The notes below the pieces were generated by a model that was given only the letters and a program-made list of their open reading frames with translations, made no database searches and was not told where the DNA came from. From the NCBI GenBank assembly GCA_021234155.1, contig JAJEKV010000027.1:10612716-10676715 (forward strand): a stretch of DNA of 64,000 nucleotides, in the 5' to 3' direction. The DNA comes from Isoetes taiwanensis (taxonomy: Eukaryota; Streptophyta; Lycopodiopsida; Isoetales; Isoetaceae). Position numbers and translations under genes: made by a program. Positions within the stretch are counted from its first letter, which is position 1; each line of letters begins with the position of its first letter. This document shows positions 41,823 to 54,800 of the stretch, piece by piece.

Positions 41823-44800
41823 TGGCTTGAGGTTATAGTTATTAAGAACTCTAATTGTTGTGCGAGGTTATTGCTGGTAATAGGTAAGGATATTTTTGGG
41901 ACCTTAGAATATACACAAAGATTAAATTCTTTACCTAAGCATGAATGTGTTAATTTCTTGAGTTCCTAGGATTAAGCAGATCCAACGGTCGGGATTGATG
42001 AGATCTCCAATTACCGAGAGGTTAATTGGACAGGCCAGTTACATTTGTGGATCTTGATTTTTACACCAAATCCAAATATGAATGGATAAAAGCGAGAAGC
42101 AGAGTCTTCTACAAATGAAAAATGATACAGAGCGCCAAAAAGACATGCTGCATCATGTAATTATTTAAGTGTCTCGTGGGCATGCAGCTAAAATCTGTAC
42201 TTTGCATGAGCATGCAAGCATATCCTGCTCTAAATTTAACCAGCCATACATGTATACTGATAATGAGAAAGCACTACCACATTAGCTGCAGCATTTAAAG
42301 CCTCAAGGCTCCACAACGAGTTTTTAAATTCTGTTATATCAGTATAGACAAGCATTCTATATTGCTCATGGTCATAGCAAGGAATTAAACCTTAGCACAA
42401 AACTTCTAAGCAGGCTACAGAATCATAAGAACCAGCAGATAGATGCTACAGACACTCCACAAACATGCGAGCGGGCATCCATCATCTAGAAGCTAATTAG
42501 CTAATGTGGTAACCTACTAGACGATCTACAACATACTGCACTCTGCACATAAGCTAAAGGAACAATATCATCATTTTCTATTGAACCTAATCATAGCAGT
42601 AACTAAGGCAGCCAGCACTGACCAAGCATTCTATTGCACAAAGACCTTGCTGCAGAAACTACCAACATCATATTTCTAGACTATATATGGATAAACCTAT
42701 TTTAATCTGTAAGAAATTTTTTCAAAATGTAAGGCACAACTTTTGGATCCAAATGCTTCTGATAAACCTAAATAGGACTCCCGTAATATGCGGTAGCTTG
42801 AAGAAGAAGAAACAACCGGAAGCTCCAAGGCGCACGCACAAACTGGAATATAAGGATCCTATATTCTGTATATGACACCTTCCTCTGCATCCTTCAGATC
42901 CAACATAGCCACTTCTGTCATGAAGCCCCTTTTTCGGAGGGGAATGAACTAGAAAAGCTCGGGACGGAACATTTCCAGAATTAGAATTGCTGCAGAGGCA
43001 TTTTGAGAAGCAGAGGCGTTTTGAAGCAGAGATCATTGAAGCTTCGATTCTTGCTTCGAGCTTCGATTCTGGTATTCTTCATTCCTGTAATCATTCCGGT
43101 AATCATTCCGGTGATTCTTGCTTCGATTCCGGTAATCATTCAAGCTTCTAGGCTTGTAGGATTTCTTTTTTCAAAATCAACTGGCTTGTTTTTTATGTGG
43201 GTTCTTTTGGAAATCCAATTCCTCTGGTTCTTCTGGAGACCCTATTTTGCTTCTGGAAGATATGCAGCAAAAAAGCTTCTAAGCATGAAAACTTGAAGCT
43301 CTTGCAAGTCGCTTTGCAGCTCAAAGAAATTGCACAAAGCTCGAAGAAATTGCACAAAGCTTTTGCAGGTCGAATTTCCAGCTTTCCCTTGTAGATTGCT
43401 GCAACAGGTCTTTGCTCAAGATTTGAAAAAATGGTCTGTGGAAAACCCAGATTATAAGACATGTCTTATCTTAACTAGACATGTCTTATATTTATGTAAT
43501 GGAAAATCGAATTTTTAGGACGTGTCTTATCTATGATGTGGAGCTGACATGGAACCCAAAAGGGTGTCTTATAAAAATATGACAGCCATAAAATAAGACT
43601 GTCATGGAAAAAGGGCCTTAGGGTTCACAATCCTAAATTCAAAATTTTCGATTTACAAATCCTAACTTAAGATTAAAGATTTTAAATTTAAAGTTAAGTT
43701 TATCGCCAAACACAAGATGCAAGTTTTCATTTGGAGGGTGCTTCACCAAGCCATAGCTGCTAACAAAGTAATATATGACAGATGTTTTGGTGACAATGAT
43801 GACATCTCTCCCAGCTATAAACTTTGTGGTAATCATAGTGAGTCAGTGACCACAAATTCAACTGCCCCAGTATCAGAGATTTTTGGAGATGGCTAGATAA
43901 GTATCTTATGGACAGAGATATTAGACTAGGAAATTGGGCCCATCCAATGGACATCCTGAGAAAAAAAAAATCTCAAGGGGTTTGCTTTGTCAAGTGCTCC
44001 CTCATCCCTTTCATAATAAATGTTATCGAGGGATTTTGATTTTTTCCCTGCCAATTTAAGCTTTCCTAATGCCATTTACATTACCACATATCAACTATTG
44101 GAACATTGCCATTGTATAGTTCAAAATGAGCTCCAAAACTCTTACTACTAACAAAAAAATCTCTGAATTATTTTAAGGTTTGATAGTGACTCAATACTTC
44201 CTAGTAACTTCGAAATTTTATAATTCATTACATAATCCATACTGGCATAATACTCAATATGTCCCATTCGTACTCTCAATTTCTTATTCAAAAATTGTCT
44301 CCACAATAAGTACTTCCCATCATGTTCCTCATTAGATCTTGCCTTTACCATCAATCAAATTACTGTTGCCAACAAAGAAGATGACAGTCTCTTAAATTAT
44401 TTTATACCATTGACTAGTCCACGAGTTCTATATGGCCTCATGGAAGTCTTTTCTTTATAATACCAACATATTCCTTGGCCATCTAAAGGTATATTCTATA
44501 TTGGTTCATGACTATTCTATTTCACATTGGATGGAGCATCAATAAATTGAGATTCAATACATTCTAACTAAAAAAACCAGCATCGTTAAAGATTTGAGGA
44601 TAACTAGCCGACCACCACTATGATAAAATAAGAGAATACACATTGAACTTTGAATATTTATATTGATAACGTGCGCAAGTTTGCTCCACTTTACCTATGC
44701 CTTTCGTACAATCTAATGCACTAAATACGATACATTCAAAACCATAAGGATTAGGTTCTTTTCTGTCTCCTTGATATACAAAAATACATATGCTGAACTA

Positions 44801-45086
44801 AAGTGTATATCCTTAATAACATTGTCTAAAGGCTTCCATCTAACAATGCTAATGATACATCGAAAAAAGAATGCAATAGACCTCATCCAACTGATAGACT
44901 TCTATTCTCGAATGTCCCTTTTTAGATATTAACTCAATTCAATTCAATGCAATTCAAATCATTAGAAATTTGACGAACTATTAAATGTAGATATGATGTT
45001 GTTTCCTTGCATAATAAATTAGGCATAGTAATAAATGAGGACAAGGCAAATGGGGCATCTATACGAAGTCTTGGGACTGTCACCTA
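40546..45086. other. Long intergenic stretch, no gene recognised
   Basis: About 4.5 kb without a convincing gene on either strand. Notable parts are a (TTA)n tract at 41745-41818, direct repeats around 43020-43145 built on TTCCGGTAATCATTC and GCTTCGATTCTGG, a short tandem repeat around 43318-43360 (AAGAAATTGCACAAAGCT), and a 16-bp palindrome ATAAGACATGTCTTAT at 43454-43469 in a region with several further GTCTTAT motifs (43440-43590). The small frames seen here look like chance. Confidence 0.5.
41745..41818 (+). repeat. (TTA)n microsatellite
   Basis: About 25 uninterrupted ATT/TTA units. Confidence 0.98.
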
Positions 45087-45163
45087 GAATGAAAGAGAGA
45101 ATTGACTATGTCAAAGTGACACTTTTTCTAAGAATTATAATTCTCCTAAAGTATGTTTTTAGA

Positions 45164-45732
45164 ATAGAATAGAATAGAATAGTTTTTTTATCGTCCACTG
45201 AGACCAATCGGCCTATGGGACCCAGAAGGAGCGCAGCAAACTTATTACTGTCCGGGTTAAAAAACCCCCGCCCCGAAGGGTTTTCGAGGGAAAAACCGTG
45301 GCAGTAATAAGAATGCTGTCAAACTGTACAAGTATACATCATCATGAAATAAATGTGTTATGTACATGTCAAGTGCGTGCCCGAGGACATAGCTGATCTC
45401 GCATGTCCATGACCTCCTGAAGGTATGATCCTAGCATCCGTACGGATGCCGTGCTCAATGTCACATGTAGCGGCTGGCCAGGCCTGACCAACTGAGCATA
45501 GCGCGTCCGGATTTTATCATATACTGGGCAACTTTGAAGGGTATGAGATTCATCCTCAATGACTCCCATTTGGCAGCATTGACAGAGCCTGTCCTGACGT
45601 GGCTCACCAATCCATCTGCCTGTCTCAATTCGAAGATGATGTGCCCCTGTGCGAATGGAGGCAATGAGTCTGCATCTTTTCATGGGCAAGTGGGTGCGCA
45701 GGTAGCATTGTGGGCCTCGTTCCAATGTGGGA
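45164..45732 (-). mobile_element. LINE 3' fragment inserted in the second element copy
   Basis: Flanked by a 6-bp duplication TTTAGA (45158-45163 and 45733-45738), with the AGAAT-type tail at its 3' end (45164-45182). The minus-strand frame 45369-45746 encodes the intact C-terminal domain of the family: HLPMKRCRLIASIRTGAHHL, GRWIGEPRQDRLCQCC and EDESHTLQSCPVYD, a CCHC-type zinc finger. The deletion in the 54906 copy removes part of this. Confidence 0.9.
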
Positions 45733-47175
45733 TTTAGAGAAAACATCTAATTTAAGAGAATATAACTTTAAAAAAAAAAAATTGAAGTGAAGTTTGTAAC
45801 TGAAATTGCAGTACTTCCAAAAATTGAAGATAAAATCCTCATATTCATATACAAAATTTATAGTCTTTTCTTAAGACTCAGTTATGTGCAAAAGTATGAG
45901 GAGTGGTGAGAGAGGGATCCAACACATCATCATATTCATTTATGCCATCTTCATCACCTTCATTTCTTTCGCTGTCACTTGAGGAAGTGCTTGCATTATC
46001 TTCCTCGTCACTATCAACAGAGGTTGAAGCATTGCCACCACCGCTCCCTTCTTCATCTTCTTCCTCGTAATTACAAGCCTTCTTGAGCAAGTTGTTCGTC
46101 CTCTGGTATAGATGATTATCAGATTTCAATTTGAAATCATAGCACAGTATATTCACTTCCCTTAGGTTTAGCTCATTCCTACAATCCATTTTCTTGGCCT
46201 TTCTCCCGTTTCCTTAAGTTCTTATTTTTAACTCATACCTATATTCAAAAGCATTTTCTAAACGTGTAGCAAGCCAGTGAATCTTGAGTTTAGTCACTAA
46301 GCCTTCCTCTTTGATTGTGTCAAGTACTTTTGCTATCCACAAAGATCGACCTTTGCCATCCTTCTCAATCAGAAGAGCAATCAGCATACCTTTTGTACTT
46401 TCTGTGATATTACCTGGAGTCTCATTCTTGTGTCTTGGTCCGAGGTACATAACTCAGTCCTCGTCTTATTCTACTGTAGATGCTACTATAGCATTATTTG
46501 GACCTGCTTGATTTTGTGGTTGATGGAAGGCATTAGGCCATAAAAGGTTCCTGCTACTACTTTAGAGCTAGGTTTTGAATCACAATCTGTTGTTCAAGAA
46601 AGAAACTTCTCCACCACATTTGGTCTTCTTCTAAGAAGTATTTAAAGCCCGGGGAAATTCCATTTTCAATGGCTTTTAATGATTTCACTGGGTTACTTTT
46701 AATCTGCTTTGGCTCTTTTGGACTTTTTATATGAAGTTGCTCAGCATGTCCTACTAAGCAAGTGTCTGGAATAGATTTGAGGAAGCACAACCCCTCTAGT
46801 GGACTCCAGTCTTTAGTTGTGGTGTACTTCTTCCCTTGTAAAAAATTGCCTCTATTCTTCAAGTAAAACTTGATGTGGTGTTGAAACATAAGATCATTCA
46901 ACTCGTTCACAACTTGTTCTCTATTAGCACGTCGAGAGAAAATAAATTCTGTAAAGTCAGGAGTCCCCTTTAGAAGCTCATTCGCTGGTACGGAAGAGTG
47001 AGAGTCTTCAATGGTTCGAACTAAAGTAGGAACACAACAAGCCTTCTTCCTTCTAAGACGCACAGAAATCTATTGAACATCTGGTCTATTTGATCACGAA
47101 TATGCCCTACAAGTAGAAATTCAGGCTTTACTTTTTTGATGATCCTTAGCTCCACAAGCATGGCAATATGTAGCA

Positions 47176-48743
47176 CAATAACAGGGGGTTACTTTTAGAT
47201 TTTTATACGTTTTTTCACATGGTTTTTCTATGATTTCGTTGTTGTATTCGTTGAGGTGTACTAAATAGTATTTCTAGAGTGCACCCTTTATGGGCCGTTG
47301 ATTTTCTTTGGTTGGAACAATCCGAGGGTTGTTGTCTTTCTCTGCATGTGTTTGTGCATGAACACTGCGCATGCGCGTGCATGTGCATGTGCATGTTCAT
47401 GTGCATGTGCATGTATATTGTGCATGTGCATGTGCAAGTGCAAGTGCAAGTGCATGTGTGCATGTGCGTGCATGTGTGCATATGCATTACTTGCCCTCTT
47501 GGATTCTTATTACCGGAGTGGATTTTACTACCACGAGATGGATTTTTTGCTCACACTTACAAAGGTATTTGTTTTTTAATATTTCTTCAGTTAGCATAAT
47601 GTTTTTTTTACAAGGTATTGGTTTCCTGATTCTACAATGTAGTGCTGCAAAACCCCCTTTTGTTTCCTTCCTAAGATTTGCTGCAGATTCAAGTTTAGCC
47701 CTCGGTTTGCTTCCAACTCTTGGATATTCCTGGCTGCCGGATTGTTCATAGCAACCAGCCTTTAGCTTCAATCAACAAATGGATTCTTATGCACAGAACA
47801 TGCGGATTATTCCACGCCCTTCTCCATGTCACGCAGATCAGTCAAACAGTGGCCACAAGAATGCATTTATATTGTAGGTTTGGAACTTTAATCGAACCAT
47901 AAGGTGAATCATGCATTACCTTTAAGCTAGAGATGGAGCATCCAAAATCATATGGATTGATAAACAATGATGTCATTGTGAAAGAGAAATAGTTGTAGCG
48001 GAAGTAACAATATGTAGCATAATAACAGGGGTTTTCTTTGTGTTGCAAACTTTATGACTTTCAGAATAATGGGTTCAATCTGCTCTATCTTTATGGTAAC
48101 TTTTACTTATGTTCTATTTATTTTATTGTGATCAAATTCAAAAGCTACAGGTGATGAAAGCCTCAAACGAATTCTAGTTTTTTTCTGGTTTGAATTCTAA
48201 ATTTTTGTCACACCGGGGGGGGGGTGACGTCCCTAAGGCCATTAAAGGGCCAAAAAAATTTTTTTGCAACGCAAACCATTAACATCCAACATATAAAAAT
48301 TAAATCCCCCAACACATAATAACCATTGACATTAACAACCAACACATAATTACCATTGACATTAACACAACCATTAGATTCAACACATTTAAATTAAAAT
48401 CCCCCTTAAACCCCCTTTGGTTTGGGTGCATATTCACACGGGGGGTGACTCCGGGCAACGAGAGATGTTGGATAGGCATATTCACCCCTTATTCCTTAAT
48501 CTATACCGTACGTAAAGTTCCTCGTTTGTGGAGTATGCAAGTATAAAATTTGCTATACTGTATACAAGATTCGCAAAATACTATAAGATTTCAAGCGGAA
48601 TACTATATGGTGTTGATTTCGTACGTGCAAAATACAATTATGAGGGCTCTCGCTGCCCTACGTCACCCCCCGTGTGAATATGCACCCAAACCAAAGGGGG
48701 TTTAAGGGGGATTTTAATTTAAATGTGTTGAATCTAATGGTTG
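47176..48743. mobile_element. Compound 1.6-kb insertion in the transposase-like pseudogene
   Basis: Absent from the first element copy. The host sequence GTAGCA occurs on both sides (47170-47175 and 48743-48748), compatible with a target duplication. A block CAATATGTAGCA[C/T]AATAACAGGGG occurs at the left edge and again near 48008-48033, so at least two events occurred. It contains a CATGTG microsatellite and a perfect long inverted repeat. No protein recognised. Confidence 0.45.
47366..47480 (+). repeat. (CATGTG)n-type microsatellite
   Basis: Irregular repeats of GTGCATGTGCATG, with GTGCAAGTGCAA variants. All overlapping open frames (Met/His/Ala/Cys-rich) are artefacts of this repeat. Confidence 0.95.
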
Positions 48744-48744
48744 T
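48367..48744. repeat. Perfect 83-bp inverted repeat with 212-bp centre
   Basis: The left arm (48367-48449), starting ACAACCATTAGATTC and ending GGGGGGTGAC, is matched base for base by the inverted right arm (48662-48744). The centre is AT-rich and noncoding. It resembles a foldback MITE and must be young or conversion-maintained to be perfect. Confidence 0.85.
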
Positions 48745-51239
48745 AGCAAAGATGTTTGATTTTTCTTCTCCCTGGTAGTGTTGTCAAGTTGGAGGTAGAG
48801 CACTGGTGGTAATTGCTCTTTCTCGCACATCACCTTGTTAAGAATTGTAGTTGTGAGGTTCGAGTCACCATGCAAGTTAGAATACGTTAAAAATACTAGA
48901 AAATACTTTAGCTTTAGACTTTCTTTGGAGACCATAGCTCCTACAAGGTGGACCTTAACAAAGCACTCCTCTGGGACATCTTTAGAAATATTCAAGCAAT
49001 GAGGTAGGGTTGTCATTCGTTTGATCCATTCCAGCAATTACAATAGATATATATTACAATGGACGTTCAAGAGCTTTTTTCATGTGCTTAGCAAGCTTGC
49101 TTCTCTCAGCTGCTTGTTGTTAACAGTGTCTAGCAAGGTTCTGTTGCATAATATCTATTGAAGAAATTAGATCAAAATAATTCTACAAAGCAAATGCGAG
49201 ATTAAAGAGCTTTAACTTTATTCTTTCGACCTCTGTCTTTGCAATTTCTCTTTGATTCTTCAATTCTGCACACCTTGAGTACACAAACATTCTATGTCTC
49301 TGGGGAATTTTCACAAGACTGAATTCACTTTTCCATAGTCCAATGAAGTGTGAGCAAGAGATGTGCTGAGACTGGATGCAAGTCTCTTTATATTCTTAGA
49401 AGACATCTTTTTTTATGATGTTGTCTATCAAACGATACATGTTGCTGTTAGGCAATGTGTTACAAATACATTTTAAAAGTTAGAATGTTATGAGAAAGTC
49501 CTGACTTTTATACAACCATGGCATTAGAATTTGCTATTCTAATTGTCATGCCAATCATAGTACACCATAGAATTAGCTACTCTATTATTGGTTATCTATG
49601 ATTGGAGGAGATTAAAGAATAGATGATGATAATCTTAGTCTGGTGTATTACAGGAGCCAGAGCCAATAATGGATGAGAGGACGAGAATAGACCTTTGATG
49701 ATTTATAAGGACATGTTGTGGAACAATGTTGGATCATTGATTATCTCATAAAGATTGGCTCTATGAAGGATTGCATCATAGTTCAAGGGAGGAACTAGCG
49801 ACGGAGTCTTGGAGGCTCCTAGCGGATTACTTCGTTGTTTTAGATGTGCTAGTTCCGTGGTCGGGTGGTTGGACTCATTCTCAACTCCTGTTGTTCCTTG
49901 TATTCCTTATATTGAATAGAGAATTCCTTTTGCGCTTGTGTATGCCAAATCTATTTTTCCCCTCAATTGCTTTTTAGCCCTTATCCATAAAACAATGTTT
50001 CACATATTTCTCTAAAATATTTCTCCATCCAAGACATAGCAGCTAGGGCATGCATTGTTACAACTCTTCTTGGCCTGTAGTGATCATCAATTGCATGGTT
50101 TTTATCCAATCGTTTATGTGATTGAGACATTCTAGTGGATCTTAGGCAGTGGACAACCATAAAAGCATTGTTGGAACACTTGTTAATGTAATGCAAAAAG
50201 ACGTTGCGGTCTGGTCTTAAATGATAGGCCAAGTAGGCATTCTGGTCTCATAGTGTCATAGAACTGTAGTTATCTCTAATTGCACGAAGTTTAGCCATGT
50301 TGAATCTGCTAATGCCACCCTATGAGCAGCATCTAGTTCTTAAAATTCTCCACATTCTCTGTTCGTCCATAAGGTTTCTTCTTCTTTTAGAAGAACATGC
50401 TCTCAATCTAAAATCCACCTTGTGTTCCTTGGAAGATTGACTGGAAAACCTCCTTGTTGGTGTCCTCATCTTCTAATGAGAGTTCTACTCTAGGAGTGAC
50501 CTCCTCTGTCTTCAGTGGTGTGTTTATAAAGGAAAAAAGACCACATGAAGCTATACCCAGATAAGTTAGAGGCATAGGGTTAAATGTAGGTGATGGGCCA
50601 TATGATGTTATGGCAGCAGATGTTGTGGCAGGTGTTGAGCATCTTGTTAAGGAGTTCTTGCAAACATATCTCTTATTGTTGTTCCAAATTCTACAAACTC
50701 ATGTGTCACAATAGTTGTGTGAAGAAGTGTGGATACTGCAATATCATCCTCATTTGTAGTGAAGTTATGTTGAGAGAAGTTGTGGAGAATCTCGCATTCT
50801 TCTGAGCATGCTACAGTCCTTGTATCCTTGTACTTCTATTTGAAGTAGAAGAAATTACAAATGATGGGGGTAGTCTTTTTCAAATCACCTTTGAGGTGGA
50901 GTTTCGGGGGATGGAATGGAAGCCTGCTACGTACAGGCGATGATGGAATGAAGGGAGGAGCCAACCTATTTAACACTGGGCTTGGTGACGGTTGGAAAGG
51001 TAGTGGCAGTTTGTTAATTGCTGGATTCGGAGTGTCATTAAGGAGCAACAAGAATCTTGTTGAGGTAGGAGACGAAGAAGCATGGTCGTCAAGAGTAAAT
51101 ACGTTTTGGCCAAGTGCTCCCTCCGAACTAGAAGAACTCGAGACAACAAAAGGTGGTGGAAGTTTATTCACAATGCACTTAACCACCTTCAACAACTGCA
51201 AAACATTGGGGAGACGTAAGCAACTTACTTTATTGTTGT

Positions 51240-51880
51240 ACATTTGCTATTCGAGAATACAAAATCAATTAAAAAGATGAAGGCCTTCAAGTTAATGAAA
51301 AACTAAAAGCTATTCCGGAATACACTAGATCAGCCTAACTGGACAAGTCGTATTCCAATTCACATAGAAGTAGTGAAGAGACCATGGGCAACCTTTAAAA
51401 GGAGATTTCAGCGTTGTCACTTATGTATTCTTGTTTCGCAGCTCTAGTCGCCCAAACCAGCGCCTTCGATTCTATTTGTAGAAGCTGTATTCCGGATCGC
51501 ATAGAGATATCATGGATAGGTAAGCAAAAAAAGTACAGTGTACGTCTTATACAGCATTGTGTTAGCCAATATTGAATTTCAGACTTTGTTAATCACAAAG
51601 AGCAAAATTGTATTGTCGAATACACTTTTGCTTTTTTCAAAAGGCAAAATGTATTCCAGAATACACTTTTGCTTTTGTGAAAAGGCAAAAGTATACTGCA
51701 GAATACACTTCTGTATTTCTTCAGAAGGCATGGTATATTCTGGAATACACTGTCTTTTGGGAAAAGCTAGAGTATATTTTAGAATACACCTTGCCTTTTG
51801 AAAAAAGCAAAGGTGTATTTCGAACTACACTTTTGCTCTTCGAGATTAATAATAATGCATTCCGGAATACAAATCCGGTA
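51240..51880. repeat. Palindrome array of the second element copy, 5' region
   Basis: Degenerate versions of GTGTATTCCGGAATACAC at about 51246, 51310, 51345, 51490, 51611, 51650, 51692, 51732, 51773, 51813 and 51855, many with flanking arms such as GGCAAAA...TTTTGC. More occur in later introns, near 53520, 53845, 53868, 53882, 53925, 53988, 54660 and 54740. Positions correspond to noncoding parts of the gene, as in the first copy. Confidence 0.8.
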
Positions 51881-54800
51881 CTTTGAAAGATTTAACGTTA
51901 AAAGAGGACCAATTGTAACCTAAAAGTACCACTTTCGTTAACTAATCAAGCTTAGTTTTGCATAAAAAATCTTGCTTGCCAAACATATTTTCTTTCAAAA
52001 CGTCTTTTTTTGCCTAGCTTAAGCTTAGTTTTTAGCACTTTTTATTTTAAAATACATTCTAGCGTTTGTTTTGTCTCTTTTTACTCTTGTTAACAACAAC
52101 TTTTCCACAGACAAGAAGCACTCAAGAAAGCTCCAAAGAAAACATTGAAAATTACAAAAAAACCTCACCCATAAGGAAAGGCGCAGAACACTGTTGAGCC
52201 TGAAGTTTAGGAAACACTTCAAATCCAATGGTTTGCCACAAGGAGGACAGATGGAAAGTACACCCTGACTTTCTGCACGTTTGCAGAAGTGTTGGACAGA
52301 AACGTTATGATGACAACGAGTTCGTGTGCATGGGCACCATCAAGAAAGTTTTTAAGGTTGCCAGACAGGTTGAACAAGGAAGGTTGTCGTTCAAGATATC
52401 CCAGGCCTTCATAGTTGTTGAGTATGCAACCAAATCCCCTTTATAAGTACATATCGCATTATATAAACAAAGAAAGTCTAGCTGACATCATGCAAAGGGT
52501 TTGCTCCAGTCAAAGCGAGGACTTTTCATTCAGTAAGTCCGAGCATGAGGAAGAAGAAGAAAAAAACCCCATTGTTGGTAGTTTTAGTCAGAATAAAGAA
52601 GAAGGAAGTTCAGAGGAAAAGCAGCAATCAAAGCAATCCAGCAGGCCAAGATCCACTATTGAGCAAAAGGACCAAAGAAAAAAAAAGTGCAGCAGTTAGA
52701 AGTGATAAAAGTTCCAAAGGAAAGCATCAAAAAAAGAAAAGGCAAAGGAAAAGCTCTAGGTATGGCCATAAAAGATGGACAAAGACCTCAAAAAGAATGG
52801 AGAAGATAAATATGCACAAGTTTCTGCAAGTTATTATTTATTTGCCAATTACCTCCATGAGGTTGCCCCCTAAAAACGAAACTGGTGAGCGGCCACTTCA
52901 GGTTCAAAAGATTTACGCAAATCATTTAAGGAACCTGAAGGATAGTATAAGAAACAATTACAATGCTCATGTGGCTCCAATCGTCGTTCTTGTTGAAAGG
53001 GAGCAGTGCACCAACCCCCAAGATCATGATAGATAATTACACGCATTACGTTCTAGGAGGTAATCGGAACTTCATGGCCAAGAGGCAACTCTACAAAGAG
53101 AAGAAGAACCTGAGGTACCTTTCAGTCCTCTATGCAGTTTACTGTGGCCTCACTGACAAAAAAGCCAAAATCGTTGCCAATATTCACAATGTTGGTAATG
53201 AATATAAGTTAAAAATGAGTTTTGCCGATAAGATCAGGTTCATGCACGGAGAATATGTAATATTTAAAGGAAACTACAACGAGAATTTGAAGAAACCAAC
53301 TAATTCCTTGAAGATGAAGGAGGCATGTGCCATTGAGTATTGCCTCAAATACGACGAGGCCAACAAAAGAGCCTCATTCATTGGCCACAACAATTGGTTT
53401 CAGCTCGCGGGCAAAGAGGGCCGGTAAACATTACTTATATTCCAAAATAAGTAAATGTGTTTTATTTCCTTCATTTGTAGTGGTGTTTTGTGTCTTGTCA
53501 GTGTGGCTTGCTTAAGTTTTGTATTCCAGAATACATTTTGTTAACGATAATGTTTACATGTGCAGATAAGGGACCCAAAACAAAATTCTTAATATGTTCG
53601 AGTGGGGGAAATAAAAAAGCAAAGGCAAAGTTTCTGAAAAAAGGAAAGGCTCCAACGTCCCCAAAAAAGAATTGACTATAATCGCATGGAGCGAAATGCA
53701 GGGCTTCACAGACATGGATTTGCTAGATTGACTGTTGCAGAAAGTGGTACACAAGGAGTTTCCCTTGGAAGAAATGTCAAAATAGTTGCACAAGTAAGTT
53801 TGCCTTTGGCCACTAACGCAAGTGCTTCAAGATGAGCAAAACTGTATTGTGGAACACATCTTGCTATTCTCGAATAGGAAAAGTGTATTTTGCAATACAT
53901 TTTGCTTTCTCGACTAGCAAACGTGTATTCCGAAATATACTTTCCTTTTCATCATTTTATTTTAGTTGCTTTGTAAATACTCATTGTGTATTCTGGAATA
54001 AGATTTCTAATTCCTTTTGTTTTTTTAGTTTATTTTTAGATAAAAGAACGTCATAACATGTCAAACAGGTTTAATGGAACAATTAAACGTGCAGACCTAG
54101 AAAAGATGTAAAGAGCTTTACCCATCCAACATGCTCCAAATTTTGAGGGCTGGGTAAGTTTTCTTATTAAAATACTCTTTTAGCTACTATGTTTTACACG
54201 GTTACAAAACTTTCCTCCTCTGTTCAGAACAAAAAGAAAAATAAAGACCTTCAGGGAGGGCTGCATGCATCTTGTTAGGCTAGTCCGGGAGAAAAGGACA
54301 GTAGCCGAGAGGACCTTAGATGCAGAGCCTTTTGACTATGAGAAATTTAGCATGTTTGATCAAAACATTTTGTTTTCAATCATTCATAGGGACTGAACAA
54401 AACTTTCAGGATGGTCAACCCATAGGATTTCACGTTGATAATAGCAGGCATCGCTTACAGTCGCTACAATGACCAGCCTTTCAAAAATTTTGAGTTCAAT
54501 GCATTCATCAAGAGCTTAAAGTAGATCACGATAGCTAAGCATTGGCATTTAGTTGTATTCTACTCAAGCATGCAAACTGGACTTGTTGAAGCCAATTTTA
54601 AAAATCATTTTCGCTCCCCCACACAAGCAGGTTATGAAAATTTGGTTTGGTAAGTTTTTTATTCTAGAATACATTTCTTTTATTGTTTGGTTCGTATTTC
54701 TACTTTATAGTTTGCGTCTTGGCCTTCATGTTTTCTTTTTCTATTCTGGAATAGGAAACATTCATCCTAATTACTAGATTGTTCCCATATTTAGTTTTTA

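Larger units (their letters stand above)
45878..51243 (-). pseudogene. Transposase-like gene of the second element copy
   Basis: Minus-strand counterpart of 29606-32757. Preserved blocks: acidic tail (45878-46189), reader-like segment (46214-46450), a longer stretch 46557-47063 that reads through where copy 1 has a stop (FLQGKKYTTT), the DNTTRE motif block at 48714-49037, a middle block 49981-50232 (RPRRVVTMHALAAMSWMEKYF) and an N-terminal LPPPF-repeat block 50836-51243. The GHTHDQIDQ core is mostly lost: a frame break near 47070 and an insertion at 47176-48743 separate it from the DNTTRE motif. Non-functional. Confidence 0.7.

Noticed and set aside
41676-41969. Poly-isoleucine open frame
   Set aside because: Translation of the (TTA)n microsatellite.
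42687-42875. Short frames in the 42-44 kb region, including 43003-43296 and 44148-44354
   Set aside because: No recognisable family, no conserved counterpart in the window, and composition typical of intergenic repeats.
47215-47751. Several His/Met/Cys/Ala-rich open frames
   Set aside because: All overlap the CATGTG microsatellite and are open in many frames only because of the repeat.
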